Shown here in pieces: positions 27,282 through 35,292 of a stretch of 64,000 nucleotides of DNA; positions within the stretch are counted from its first letter, which is position 1; each line of letters opens with the position of its first letter. The notes beneath the pieces were generated by a model. It had not been told where the DNA came from, did not search any database, and worked only from the letters and a program-made list of their open reading frames with translations. Source of the stretch: Caproiciproducens galactitolivorans (GTDB taxonomy: Bacteria; Bacillota; Clostridia; Oscillospirales; Acutalibacteraceae); NCBI RefSeq assembly GCF_026672255.1, contig NZ_JAPOHA010000001.1:248001-312000 (forward strand). The letters are read 5' to 3'. Both the position numbers and the translations under genes were made by a program.

Positions 27282-28133
27282 TTAGTCAAGTCCGCCTAAA
27301 AATTCGATTGCGTTTCCGCCTTTAATCAATTCCAGCGTACTTTCCCGGAATCCCAGTTCCTGAATCGCTTGTGCCATACGAATCTGTTCGAATCGCGGAT
27401 TGTTGCTGCCAAACATGACCTGATGGCGTAAACTGCGGTCAATCCATGTGACAGGGATATCCTGTGTCAGAACACGGGTATAAAATTCACGGGCACAGTC
27501 GAAATACAAAAAACTGGTATCAGCGTAAAGGTTCGGAAATTTTACCATTAACATAGCGGTTTCCTGTACCCAGGGCCAACCAAAATGAGCAAGGCAGATA
27601 CGCAGCTTTGGATGGCGGCAGGCCACTTCTTCAAACTCGATCGGGCGTGCGTATTTGCTCAGTGTATCCGGTTCCCAGGAAAGACCGCTGTGGAACAGGA
27701 TGGGCTTATTGTATTTTTCACAGATCTGATAGATCGGTTTGAGCCTCTCGTCGCTTGGATAAAACCATTGCCTGGATGGGTGAAGCTTCAGACCCTTTAA
27801 TTTCAGGTCGGTAAAGGCATGCTCCAATTTTTCGCAGCAATGATCGGCCAGCGGATCAACGCTTGCGAAGCCGATGAATTTGTCCGGCGCCATATCGACA
27901 AGGCTGCGGATTTCCTCATTGGTTACCACCGCCCGCCCCGCCGTTGTGGTATAGTCTTCCGGAAGCAGGCAAAGCCTGTCGAGGCCGGCGCAGTTCATCT
28001 GGTTAAAAATGTGCTCCAACGGCGCTGTACCATTCCGGTGAATATCAAGTGTGTTATGGCGAAATTCCGTCTGGTCTTCATCCTTATTGATCGGTTCAAA
28101 AAAAGCCGGATGTACGTGAATATCAATAAACAT
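27282..28133 (-). CDS. Amidohydrolase-2 family TIM-barrel protein, altered metal site
   Basis: A 283-residue protein of the amidohydrolase-related (PF04909) group. The N-terminal HxH is present (IDIHVHP), as are a central His (ILFHSGLSW) and a later one (LAHFGWPWV). The usual catalytic Asp in the FGSD motif is replaced by Asn (MFGSNNPR). Decarboxylases and lactonases of this family need that Asp, so either the activity is changed or the protein acts differently. It lies between frlC and yjbQ in the fructoselysine region. Substrate unknown. Confidence 0.75.
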   Translation of the reverse strand: MFIDIHVHPAFFEPINKDEDQTEFRHNTLDIHRNGTAPLEHIFNQMNCAGLDRLCLLPEDYTTTAGRAVVTNEEIRSLVDMAPDKFIGFASVDPLADHCCEKLEHAFTDLKLKGLKLHPSRQWFYPSDERLKPIYQICEKYNKPILFHSGLSWEPDTLSKYARPIEFEEVACRHPKLRICLAHFGWPWVQETAMLMVKFPNLYADTSFLYFDCAREFYTRVLTQDIPVTWIDRSLRHQVMFGSNNPRFEQIRMAQAIQELGFRESTLELIKGGNAIEFLGGLD

Positions 28134-28163
28134 CCTAAAAGTCCTTTCTTATAAGTGAAAATA

Positions 28164-28194
28164 GGGGGTATGCCCGATTTACCGTCATACCCCC
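28164..28194 (-). terminator. Hairpin between frlC and the amidohydrolase gene
   Basis: GGGGGTATG and CATACCCCC (9 bp, 13-base loop); TATTTTC follows on the minus strand. Partial terminator or attenuator inside the operon. Confidence 0.6.
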
Positions 28195-28205
28195 TTGCAT
28201 TGCCT

Positions 28206-29024
28206 CTATTTTAATAAATCTCTAATATTGTTAATTGCGCGGCGTGCGTAAAAACGCGGCTCGTTGATATACGAAGTGACGAGTTCGATCGTCATGGTTC
28301 CCTGATAGTTCATTTCCTTCAGCTCCGCCATCATTTCCCTGAGCGGCATTTGGCCTTCGCCGGGCATGATGTGCGTATCGCTTGCGCCGTCGCTGTCGAT
28401 TACGTGCATATGGTACATTTTTTCGCCCAGTTTATCGAAGTAGGCCATGATGCTCTCCTGCTGCACATAAGGAGGGACAATATCGCACATGCCGACCAGA
28501 CTGTCGGACGGAATCTGCCGGAATACTTCCAGCAAATCGTTTGCGCTCTTGCACACGTTTGATTCGTAAGGGGTCAGTGCCTCCAGAACGATTTTGTGGC
28601 CTATTTTTTCCGCATATTCCGTTAATTCACGCATGGTGCGGATGAGACGGTCCCAAATTTCCTGCGCGGTGGCGTTATAGCCCGCGTGCGCAGGGGACAT
28701 AAGGGTAAAATCCGCTCCCATTTCCTTCGCCATATCCATGGAAAGTTTCAGATATTCTACCGCGTCGCGGCGCATGGACTCGCTGCCGATCATAAAGTTA
28801 TAAGGATAGGCGTTATGTTCCGGCGTATAGCCTCTTACCGGCATTTCATACTCATCGATCAATTCTTTAATCTGATGGATATCGCCGGCTTTTAGATCCG
28901 GCGCGTAAGCGTGTGGGCGGGCTCCCCAAAGTTCAATATAATCATAGCCGAACCGTTTCGCGTCCTTGAAAACATCTTCAATGGGGTTGCGCTGATAACC
29001 GGATGTAAACATACCTATTTTCAT
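28206..29024 (-). CDS. frlC: Fructoselysine 3-epimerase
   Basis: A 272-residue xylose-isomerase-like TIM barrel that follows E. coli FrlC closely: KIGMFTSGYQRNPIEDVFKD, ELWGARPHAYAPDLKAGDI, GYTPEHNAYPYNFMIG, EALTPYESNVCKSANDLLE, HVIDSDGASDTHIMPGEGQ and IELVTSYINEPRFYARRA. It interconverts fructoselysine and psicoselysine using a divalent metal. The start at 29024 has GGAGG 8 bases upstream. A terminator-like hairpin lies on each side. Confidence 0.93.
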   Translation of the reverse strand: MKIGMFTSGYQRNPIEDVFKDAKRFGYDYIELWGARPHAYAPDLKAGDIHQIKELIDEYEMPVRGYTPEHNAYPYNFMIGSESMRRDAVEYLKLSMDMAKEMGADFTLMSPAHAGYNATAQEIWDRLIRTMRELTEYAEKIGHKIVLEALTPYESNVCKSANDLLEVFRQIPSDSLVGMCDIVPPYVQQESIMAYFDKLGEKMYHMHVIDSDGASDTHIMPGEGQMPLREMMAELKEMNYQGTMTIELVTSYINEPRFYARRAINNIRDLLK

Positions 29025-29078
29025 AAAAACTTCCTCCATTCAAATTTCAATTTAGTGAAATTGCCAATTCAGCTACAG

Positions 29079-29122
29079 AAAAAAACCGTTCACAATGCGG
29101 AAACAGAGCAAACGGTTTTTTT
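29079..29122 (-). terminator. Terminator between frlB and frlC
   Basis: AAAAAAACCGTT (29079-29090) and AACGGTTTTTTT (29111-29122) enclose 20 bases. The stem is followed by a T-run on the minus strand. It would reduce read-through from frlD2-frlB into frlC. Confidence 0.7.
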
Positions 29123-29148
29123 ACAGGCAAGTGTTGCTGCGGATTCGG

Positions 29149-30174
29149 TTAATACTGTACCAGTCCGCCGTAGTAACGCCTGTCATCCGGGTTGTGGTCT
29201 TTGCTGATGGACAGATAATAATAGAAGAATTCAAGGGGTACGAACAGTACCATCGGAGCGAGCATCGGGTGCAGGTCCACGTTCAGGTCTTTATAATCGA
29301 ATACAATATAATTCTCGGTAAACTTTTTCACGAAATTAATGGTGCGCTCGGTTGTATGACGGGATTCGTCGGTGCCGAGCATGAAAACATACGGAACGCC
29401 CTTTTCAACGATTTCCAGCGGGCCGTGGCGGAATTCGGCGCTGTTCAGCATGCAGCCGTGCGTCCATGTGAATTCCATCATGGTAATAACGCCCTCTTTA
29501 TAGGCGAGCGGCAGCATCGGGCCGGCGGCAACCGTATAGATAAAGGGCCATTTGCTTGCGCGGATACCGAGTTCCTTCGATTTCTCTTCCTGAGAAACCA
29601 CGAGCTCGCCCAGAATTTTGGGCAGCTTCGGCAGGTCGGCAAGAATCTTGCTGACTTCTTTATGTTCCTTTACCGCGTTGATGTATTTGCAGGCGATGTA
29701 ATAGCTGACCAGCAGATGAATTTCCCAAATGCATTCCGCGCCGTAGCCGAGAACATATTCCGCTTCCTTGCTTAAAGGAGTGCCTTCCTGGTCGCGGGTT
29801 ACGCCGAGCGTTAACGCACCGGCTTCCCGCGCGCGCTTAATGCTGTTGTAAACTTCTTCGGTTTTGCCGTAATGGCTTATGCCGATAACCATAGAGTGCT
29901 CGTCCAGCTTACTGGGGGTTTGGTCCAGAAAATCCCAGCCGCTGTATGCTTTGCAGGGAATGTCGGAATACTTTTCAAACAGCATCTGCGCTGTCTGGCA
30001 GGCGCAGAGGGGGGAACCGCAGGCTACGAAGTAAACGCGGTCCACTTTCCGTTCGACCATTTTTGCAACGACTTTGTCGAGTCTCGGAAAATCCTTTTCC
30101 ATCAGGTTTTCAACTTCCTTGACCATGTTTGTGGTTACAAGGAAATCAACCTTGTTCTTATCAATGTTTAGCAT
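29149..30174 (-). CDS. frlB: Fructoselysine-6-phosphate deglycase
   Basis: A 341-residue SIS-domain enzyme nearly collinear with E. coli FrlB (340 residues). Matching stretches include DKNKVDFLVTTNMVKEVE, YFVACGSPLCACQTA, GISHYGKTEEV, YTVAAGPMLPLAYKEG, MMEFTWTHGCMLNSAEFRHG, DESRHTTERTINFVKKFTEN and the C-terminal SKDHNPDDRRYYGGLVQY. It splits fructoselysine 6-phosphate into glucose 6-phosphate and lysine. Two SIS domains cover about 25-165 and 190-330. The start at 30174 gives the family N-terminus; the longer frame to 30303 lacks homology. Confidence 0.95.
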   Translation of the reverse strand: MLNIDKNKVDFLVTTNMVKEVENLMEKDFPRLDKVVAKMVERKVDRVYFVACGSPLCACQTAQMLFEKYSDIPCKAYSGWDFLDQTPSKLDEHSMVIGISHYGKTEEVYNSIKRAREAGALTLGVTRDQEGTPLSKEAEYVLGYGAECIWEIHLLVSYYIACKYINAVKEHKEVSKILADLPKLPKILGELVVSQEEKSKELGIRASKWPFIYTVAAGPMLPLAYKEGVITMMEFTWTHGCMLNSAEFRHGPLEIVEKGVPYVFMLGTDESRHTTERTINFVKKFTENYIVFDYKDLNVDLHPMLAPMVLFVPLEFFYYYLSISKDHNPDDRRYYGGLVQY

Positions 30175-30271
30175 ACAATCAATCCTTATCTGTTCGTATT
30201 TCGTGCAGGTGCACGATTGTAGAGTGAAGTGGTGGAAGATATATAATAAATGAGTAGGTATGAGTAAACAA

Positions 30272-31066
30272 TTATTTCCCCTGTACCCAGGGTTCAAAAA
30301 CACTGACGACTTCGGAAGCTACCTTTGCTCCTTTTTCCAGAGCCTGGTCAATGGGCATATTTGTCAGGATCCCATACAGGAACCCTGCAATGAAACTATC
30401 CCCCGCGCCAACCGTGTTTACGGTCTTTGCAGGGAAAATGCCGAATTCATAGAACCGGCTGCCGTCCCAGGCAAGACTTCCTTTTTCACCAAAGGTGGAA
30501 ACCGCGATTTTCATTCCGCGGCTTACTTTATCCTTTAAAAATTTCTCAATAAATTCATCCCGCTGTTTATAAGAATAAAATCCGTAATCAACATAGGGAA
30601 GAGTACTTTCGACCAGTTCGTGCGTCAGCCTGTCGGCATAGTCAAAGCTGATTTTCGCACCCCGCTTTTTTATTTCCGGCAGAACCTTTTCTGCTTTTCC
30701 CCAAAGGGCGGTATGGACCAGATCATGGCTTGCCGCGAAACGAACGTCTTCCTCGTCAAAAACGATATTCTCCAAAACGCCTTCGGAATACTCGCCGTGA
30801 ACGCGATCCAGACCGTTCATATCCATATAGGTGATTGCCGTCGGTCCTCTTCCGACCTTTAAGTGACTGATATCCAGCCCTTCGGAATTCAGACAGCTTA
30901 GCATCCATCTGCCGTTTTCATCGTCACCGGTTGTGCTGATAATCGAGGTTGGAATGCCCAGCTTCTGTAGGTTCACACCGGTATCGACTACATTGCCCGT
31001 GGGATACTTTTTCCCTAACCGGGGATAGACATCAATACAGTTATCACCGATTGCCGCTACTTTCAT
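30272..31066 (-). CDS. Second FrlD-like PfkB kinase, divergent substrate site
   Basis: A 264-residue PfkB kinase related to FrlD (KVAAIGDNCIDVYPRLGKKY; RVHGEYSEGVLE; NTVGAGDSFIAGFLYG). It keeps the catalytic GAGD but differs where FrlD binds the sugar: GGNPVNVAVY becomes TGNVVDTGVN. It also lacks the C-terminal GAW. A different Amadori compound or sugar is therefore likely. The start at 31066 is 7 bases after GGAGG; an ATG at 31069 is possible. It is the first gene upstream of frlB. Confidence 0.85.
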   Translation of the reverse strand: MKVAAIGDNCIDVYPRLGKKYPTGNVVDTGVNLQKLGIPTSIISTTGDDENGRWMLSCLNSEGLDISHLKVGRGPTAITYMDMNGLDRVHGEYSEGVLENIVFDEEDVRFAASHDLVHTALWGKAEKVLPEIKKRGAKISFDYADRLTHELVESTLPYVDYGFYSYKQRDEFIEKFLKDKVSRGMKIAVSTFGEKGSLAWDGSRFYEFGIFPAKTVNTVGAGDSFIAGFLYGILTNMPIDQALEKGAKVASEVVSVFEPWVQGK

Positions 31067-31138
31067 CATAAGACCTCCCATCTGCAAATTGAAATATATA
31101 CGTGTTACTACCATTATTAAACCAATTTGCCTAAACTA

Positions 31139-31167
31139 AGTATAACGCTGCAATTTCATTTCGTCAA
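31139..31167 (-). promoter_or_regulatory. Promoter of the frlD2-frlB operon
   Basis: TTGACG (31162-31167), 17 bases, TATACT (31139-31144) on the minus strand. Confidence 0.75.
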
Positions 31168-31244
31168 CAAGTCAGATTATCCTAAATAAACACAGGATAT
31201 TTATTTAAATTTAACAGTAATTATCCTAAAAAAGAATGGATGAA

Positions 31245-31253
31245 ATTATACCA
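31245..31253 (-). promoter_or_regulatory. TGGTATAAT element upstream of frlD2
   Basis: Same AAAAGTGGTATAATTT block as at 24960. It lies about 100 bases upstream of the clear promoter, and can be either a second promoter or a regulator site. Confidence 0.55.
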
Positions 31254-31279
31254 CTTTTAGAAGCAGCCGAAAAGGAAGC

Positions 31280-32077
31280 CTAGCTTGAAGGGGAAATCAT
31301 AAATTTTTCTACGATTTCCGCTACAGCATCATGGTTATTATCCTTTAAAGTAACATAATCCGCGGCGGCCTTCACATCCGGCAGGGCGTTTTGTACCGCT
31401 ATACCGATTCCGGCATGGGTCAGCATGTCAATATCATTGTCGTAATTTCCCACGGCAATCGTTTGGGCCACCGGGATGGCAAGAGAATCGGCAAGCGCTT
31501 TTAATCCGTTCCACTTGTTGACGCCTTTCTTCATAATATCAATGCAGGTGGGCTCGGAGGCGACGTATTCCAAATTCAAATCCGCCCGGTCCAAAAACGC
31601 GCTGACTTCTTTGCCGTCGCTGGTTACCGTAAAGCCTTCTATCCGGTCGTACTCTACATCCGCAAGGGAATGATACAAATCCGGCTGAATTCCCAATTCC
31701 TCTATATAGCTTTGGGTACGCGGCGTAATCTTATTGATTGCCCAGTACATCCCGCTGAGAATATACAGCAGGTAGTCTTTTTGCAGGCAGTAGGAGATCA
31801 GTATTTTCGCTTCCTCTTTGTCAACCAGCTCATTTTTCAATATGCGGCCGTCGGCGGTGGAGATAATTTTCCCGCCGTTGTTCAGAATAAGATAGTCCGC
31901 GAAACGGTCGTCTTCGCCCAGCGGCACCATGTCGACGTCCCGCCGCCCGGTGACAAAACAGAGGATATGCCCCTTTTGCCGGGCGGCAATCAGTGCTTGT
32001 TTGGAAAGACTGCCCAGTTTGCCGCTGTCATCAACAGCGGTACCGTCAAGATCCAAAGCCAGTATTTTACGGTCCAT
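31280..32077 (-). CDS. HAD-superfamily phosphatase, Cof/YidA type
   Basis: A 265-residue HAD IIB (Cof-type) phosphatase: catalytic DLDGTAVDD near the N-terminus, motif II CFVTGRR, motif III K in KKGVNKWNGLKALAD, and motif IV VGNYDNDIDMLTHAG. It dephosphorylates sugar phosphates or related metabolites. The ATG at 32077 matches the usual family start; a GTG at 32095 overlapping the previous stop (GTGA) is an alternative and suggests coupling. It forms an operon with the BtpA/SgcQ gene. Confidence 0.85.
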   Translation of the reverse strand: MDRKILALDLDGTAVDDSGKLGSLSKQALIAARQKGHILCFVTGRRDVDMVPLGEDDRFADYLILNNGGKIISTADGRILKNELVDKEEAKILISYCLQKDYLLYILSGMYWAINKITPRTQSYIEELGIQPDLYHSLADVEYDRIEGFTVTSDGKEVSAFLDRADLNLEYVASEPTCIDIMKKGVNKWNGLKALADSLAIPVAQTIAVGNYDNDIDMLTHAGIGIAVQNALPDVKAAADYVTLKDNNHDAVAEIVEKFMISPSS

Positions 32078-32091
32078 ATTACACCCGAAAC

Positions 32092-32904
32092 TCACAGCTC
32101 TTTACGGTACTCTTTTACGATTTTCATAAAGTCTTTTACCCGGCCACAATCGACTGTGCTGTAGAAATCGCCGTTTTTCTTAAAGGTTGTGCCTACAACG
32201 GCTGCGTCCGAGTAACTGAGCTTTTCCTTAATGGTATCCATGCGGCACCCGGTGTTACAGATAACGGCAACTTCCGGAGCGGCCTTTTTTACGCTGCTCA
32301 TCAGGGCCTCGTCTACTTCCTGACCGGCTGCGGAGGCGGAAATGCAGAGCCCGTCTGGAGACGCTTTGAAGATGACGGATTTTGCGATATCGGCCAGCGG
32401 GCGGGTATCCAGATTCCGGTCGGATTCCGGATTAATAAAGTACAGCATTTTCAGGTCGTCCAGATGCAAAGCGGCCTTGCGGCGCAGTAAATAGGAGAAG
32501 TCGTTGTCATAAAAACCGCCGTCGCCTACATAGGAACCGCAGAAAGTACCGCGAATAAATTTCGCGTCCACCGCCGCGGCCAATTCAATGCTGGCAAGTC
32601 CGTCCGAAATGCAGTCCGCACCGTACGGCACACGGATATTGCTCATTAATTCCCCGATGACGCGGGCCATGGCCGCGGGGGTAATGAAATCCATTTTCCG
32701 CTGATAGGGCAGGCTGAATTCATTGCTGAAGATGATTCCGTCCACGCCGCCGTCCTGCAATGCTTTCAGATCGGAGCGGGCCTGATCAACAACCGCTTTC
32801 ATACTGTCCCCGTAACGGAATTTAGGGTCACCCGGCAATGCCTTTAAATGAAGCATTGCAAAGATAGGCTTTTTTACACCAAACATTTTCTCAGTCCAAA
32901 GCAT
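32092..32904 (-). CDS. BtpA/SgcQ-family TIM-barrel protein
   Basis: A 270-residue BtpA/SgcQ protein (KPIFAMLHLKALPGDPKFRY; GGVDGIIFSNEFSLPY; VPYGADCISDGLASIELAAA; ICNTGCRMDTIKEKLSYSDA, then VVGTTFKKNGDF). The family has a ribulose-phosphate-type barrel. SgcQ is linked to an unstudied sugar operon in E. coli and BtpA to photosystem I in cyanobacteria; no reaction is established. The start at 32904 follows GGAG by 8 bases. Its promoter has a TGGTATG element, tying it to the fructoselysine regulon. Confidence 0.85.
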   Translation of the reverse strand: MLWTEKMFGVKKPIFAMLHLKALPGDPKFRYGDSMKAVVDQARSDLKALQDGGVDGIIFSNEFSLPYQRKMDFITPAAMARVIGELMSNIRVPYGADCISDGLASIELAAAVDAKFIRGTFCGSYVGDGGFYDNDFSYLLRRKAALHLDDLKMLYFINPESDRNLDTRPLADIAKSVIFKASPDGLCISASAAGQEVDEALMSSVKKAAPEVAVICNTGCRMDTIKEKLSYSDAAVVGTTFKKNGDFYSTVDCGRVKDFMKIVKEYRKEL

Positions 32905-32985
32905 AACCATCTCTCCAATTCCCTTATTTTCTAAATTTAAAAAGAAGCAAACTGATTTAAAAAGCATATAAGTTTGTAGTAATTG

Positions 32986-32992
32986 CATACCA
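32986..32992 (-). promoter_or_regulatory. TGGTATG element downstream of the btpA promoter
   Basis: TGGTATGCAATTA on the minus strand, about 12 bases after the -10, the same position relative to the promoter as at frlA and at 33296. Confidence 0.55.
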
Positions 32993-33003
32993 TTTTCAAA
33001 AAC

Positions 33004-33032
33004 ATAATAGCATTCCGTTTTCGGAATGTCAA
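33004..33032 (-). promoter_or_regulatory. Promoter of the btpA-HAD operon with a palindrome in the spacer
   Basis: TTGACA (33027-33032), 17 bases, TATTAT (33004-33009). The spacer holds CATTCCG-TTTT-CGGAATG (33011-33028), a perfect 7-bp inverted repeat filling the gap between -35 and -10. Confidence 0.8.
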
Positions 33033-33254
33033 TAAGATTTCAGCATAATTCATTCGGATTTTTGTCGGATTTCCGCGGATAATCGTGCATAGGGCAGATT
33101 TATTCTACTATTTCAGATAATATCAGGTTTTTCAAAAAATGTTTCCATGTATTTTTAAAAATGGTATAAAACATAGGAACAGCGGATAAATCGAATCAAT
33201 TTTTATTAATATTCCGCTTTGATTTTATAAATTGATAGAAAAACTGAAATATAT
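33033..33254. other. Intergenic region between divergent operons
   Basis: No gene. AT-rich; a TGGTATAAAACATA stretch (33162-33175) resembles the other regulon elements. Confidence 0.5.
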
Positions 33255-33284
33255 GTTGCAAAATATAGGGATATATGCTATCTT
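33255..33284 (+). promoter_or_regulatory. Promoter of the amidohydrolase-3 gene
   Basis: Approximate: TTGCAA (about 33257-33262), 17 bases, TATCTT (33279-33284). Confidence 0.6.
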
Positions 33285-33295
33285 TAAAAAAGAAA

Positions 33296-33312
33296 TGGTA
33301 TGGAAAATACCA
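33296..33312. promoter_or_regulatory. 17-bp palindromic operator, best copy of the regulon element
   Basis: TGGTAT-GGAAA-ATACCA. The arms are perfect inverted repeats; the site starts about 12 bases after the -10. Fourteen bases are identical to the frlA site. Confidence 0.75.
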
Positions 33313-33435
33313 GTTCTTATATACATAACACTTTATTCCTTTTCCGGATGCCCTGCTGTCGGCACAGCACACCGAACCTGTGCCGGACAGTGATTCCTTT
33401 CAAGCAAAAGCGTTTATAGAGAAGGAGTGCTAGGA

Positions 33436-34992
33436 ATGACAAATAGTGGAAAAGCAGAGATTCTTTTAAAATCCAATTGTATTTATACGGCTGCTTCCGC
33501 AAAACCGATGGCGGGTTTTGTGGCCATTGCAGACGGAAAAATTCTCGCCGTAGGCAGCGAAGGAGAACAGGATTATACATGCCCGAATACGTGGGTATAT
33601 GAATTGGGGGACAAACTGGTTTGTCCGGGTTTTACAGATGTACACTGCTTTTTTACGGGTTACGTGCTGCGCTTTGTCGGCGCGGATCTTTCATCCGCCA
33701 ATACAGCGGATGAAATGATTGAAACGATGAAACAGTATGCTTCCGGAAAGGCTTCGGACAAGGCTTTGCTGGGGCATGGCTGGGATTCGGAAAAAATCAA
33801 GAATCCGGACCCCGCGCTGCTGGACAGGGCTTTTGGCAGCCGCCCGGTTATTCTGTTCGAAAAAGGCCAGGAGACTTGCTGGATGAACACAGCGGCACAA
33901 ACCGTGTATCGGTTTACGCCGGACACCTGTTACCCGGAAGCATACTGGCGGCTTTTGGGTGAAGTGCTGGGTGACCGGGACTTTATTGTTCCGGAGTTCA
34001 AAAAATATATGGCCATGATGAACAGCCGCGGCGTTACTTCCGTAAAAGAGATGGGCTTTGATAATTTCTACGGCTTTATGGATGTACTGGAAGATTTGGA
34101 GAAGAACAAGGAACTGACTTTGCGTGTCAACTTTATGAGCCAGCCGGTGGGAGCCGGAATGAATCTCGAGTATGGCCGCGAGATGCGGGACCGTTTTAAA
34201 GGCGATTATGTTCGTTTCTCCGGTTACAACCGGATGACGGACGGCTCCATCAGCCAGTTATGCGGTGATCTGAAAAAACCGTACTGCTGCGCTCCGGATA
34301 CCTGCTGCGCACAGGAAATCGACTATGATCTGATCGAAAAAGAGACTTTGGCTGCGGATGCGGAGAATTTCCGTTTTTCCCTCCACGCGCAGGGAGATGC
34401 AGCGATCTGCAAAGTCCTCGATATTTACGAAAAATGCAAACGGGAAAACGGCAGGCTGGTAAACCGCCACAGCATTACCGATCTTGAGTTCAGCGATCCC
34501 GCGGATTTGGAACGAATGGGGAAACTGGGCGCAATTGCGGAAATTTATCCGCAGATTATGGCTATCGCGGACCGCAAGAGCAAGTTGGAAATGATCAACG
34601 AGAAAATCGGGATGGAACGCGGCCGTTACTACTGGAACCGGCGCAAAATGGCGGACAGCGGCGTTTTAATTTCCTGCGGCACGGATCTTCCCCTGTTAAT
34701 CGATGACATTCCGGAATCCATTTATCATGCCTGCGGAGGGCAGTTCCCCGAGGGCGGTGAACCCTTTAATCAAGAAAACACCCTGACGGTTGAAGAAGTG
34801 ATGCGCGCCTGGACGTATGGCGGTCAGTACAATCTCTACCGCGAAAAGGAACTGGGAACCCTTGAAGCGGGGAAAAAGGCGGACATTGCGGTATTGAACG
34901 GCAATGTCTTTACCGCGTCAATGCAGAATATGCGGGCGGTGAAAGTCTGCCTGACGTTAGTGGAAGGAAAGGTAGTATATACCTCCCTGTAA
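33436..34992 (+). CDS. Amidohydrolase-3 (YtcJ-like) family protein, atypical HxH
   Basis: A 518-residue protein of the amidohydrolase-3 group (KAEILLKSNCIYTA; PGFTDVHCFF; GVTSVKEMGFDNF; SLHAQGDAAICKVLDIYE; RHSITDLEF; SCGTDLPLLI; LGTLEAGKKADIAVLNG). Such enzymes hydrolyse amide or ester bonds in the cytoplasm. The metal-binding HxH after PGF reads H-C-F, so the second His is missing, while the Glu, the later His residues and the Asp are kept. The start at 33436 follows AAGGAG by 8 bases; a GTG at 33427 is in frame. It carries the palindromic regulon operator and is divergent from btpA. Confidence 0.8.
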   Translation: MTNSGKAEILLKSNCIYTAASAKPMAGFVAIADGKILAVGSEGEQDYTCPNTWVYELGDKLVCPGFTDVHCFFTGYVLRFVGADLSSANTADEMIETMKQYASGKASDKALLGHGWDSEKIKNPDPALLDRAFGSRPVILFEKGQETCWMNTAAQTVYRFTPDTCYPEAYWRLLGEVLGDRDFIVPEFKKYMAMMNSRGVTSVKEMGFDNFYGFMDVLEDLEKNKELTLRVNFMSQPVGAGMNLEYGREMRDRFKGDYVRFSGYNRMTDGSISQLCGDLKKPYCCAPDTCCAQEIDYDLIEKETLAADAENFRFSLHAQGDAAICKVLDIYEKCKRENGRLVNRHSITDLEFSDPADLERMGKLGAIAEIYPQIMAIADRKSKLEMINEKIGMERGRYYWNRRKMADSGVLISCGTDLPLLIDDIPESIYHACGGQFPEGGEPFNQENTLTVEEVMRAWTYGGQYNLYREKELGTLEAGKKADIAVLNGNVFTASMQNMRAVKVCLTLVEGKVVYTSL

Positions 34993-35022
34993 ATCTCCCC
35001 ATAACCTGCGATCCCCGAAAGA

Positions 35023-35068
35023 AAGGGCCTGAAATGCAATGGAACAATCCGCTGCATTTCAGGCCCTT
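35023..35068 (+). terminator. Terminator after the amidohydrolase-3 gene
   Basis: AAGGGCCTGAAATGCA and TGCATTTCAGGCCCTT form a 16-bp perfect stem, followed by CTTTATG. Confidence 0.8.
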
Positions 35069-35292
35069 CTTTATGCTGATGGTTTCAATTCTGCCCACGC
35101 GGTAGACCGGGCGATGGTTTCGATGCGGATGATGATCTTCAATCGGTCAAAGCCATTCTGTCTTCTGTCAACTCCGGGATAGCGCCGCATTAAAAATTTT
35201 TGACTTTAAAATTGAATTTGGCTACCCGTTTCTGGCAGAAATAAATTCCGGTTGCTTGACCATACTTCTATTTTTGTTCAGCAGGAATATAT
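35069..35292. other. Region without a recognisable gene
   Basis: Short open stretches with stops in every frame. The part just before 35293 may be the eroded body of the aminotransferase remnant that follows, but I cannot align it. Confidence 0.4.
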
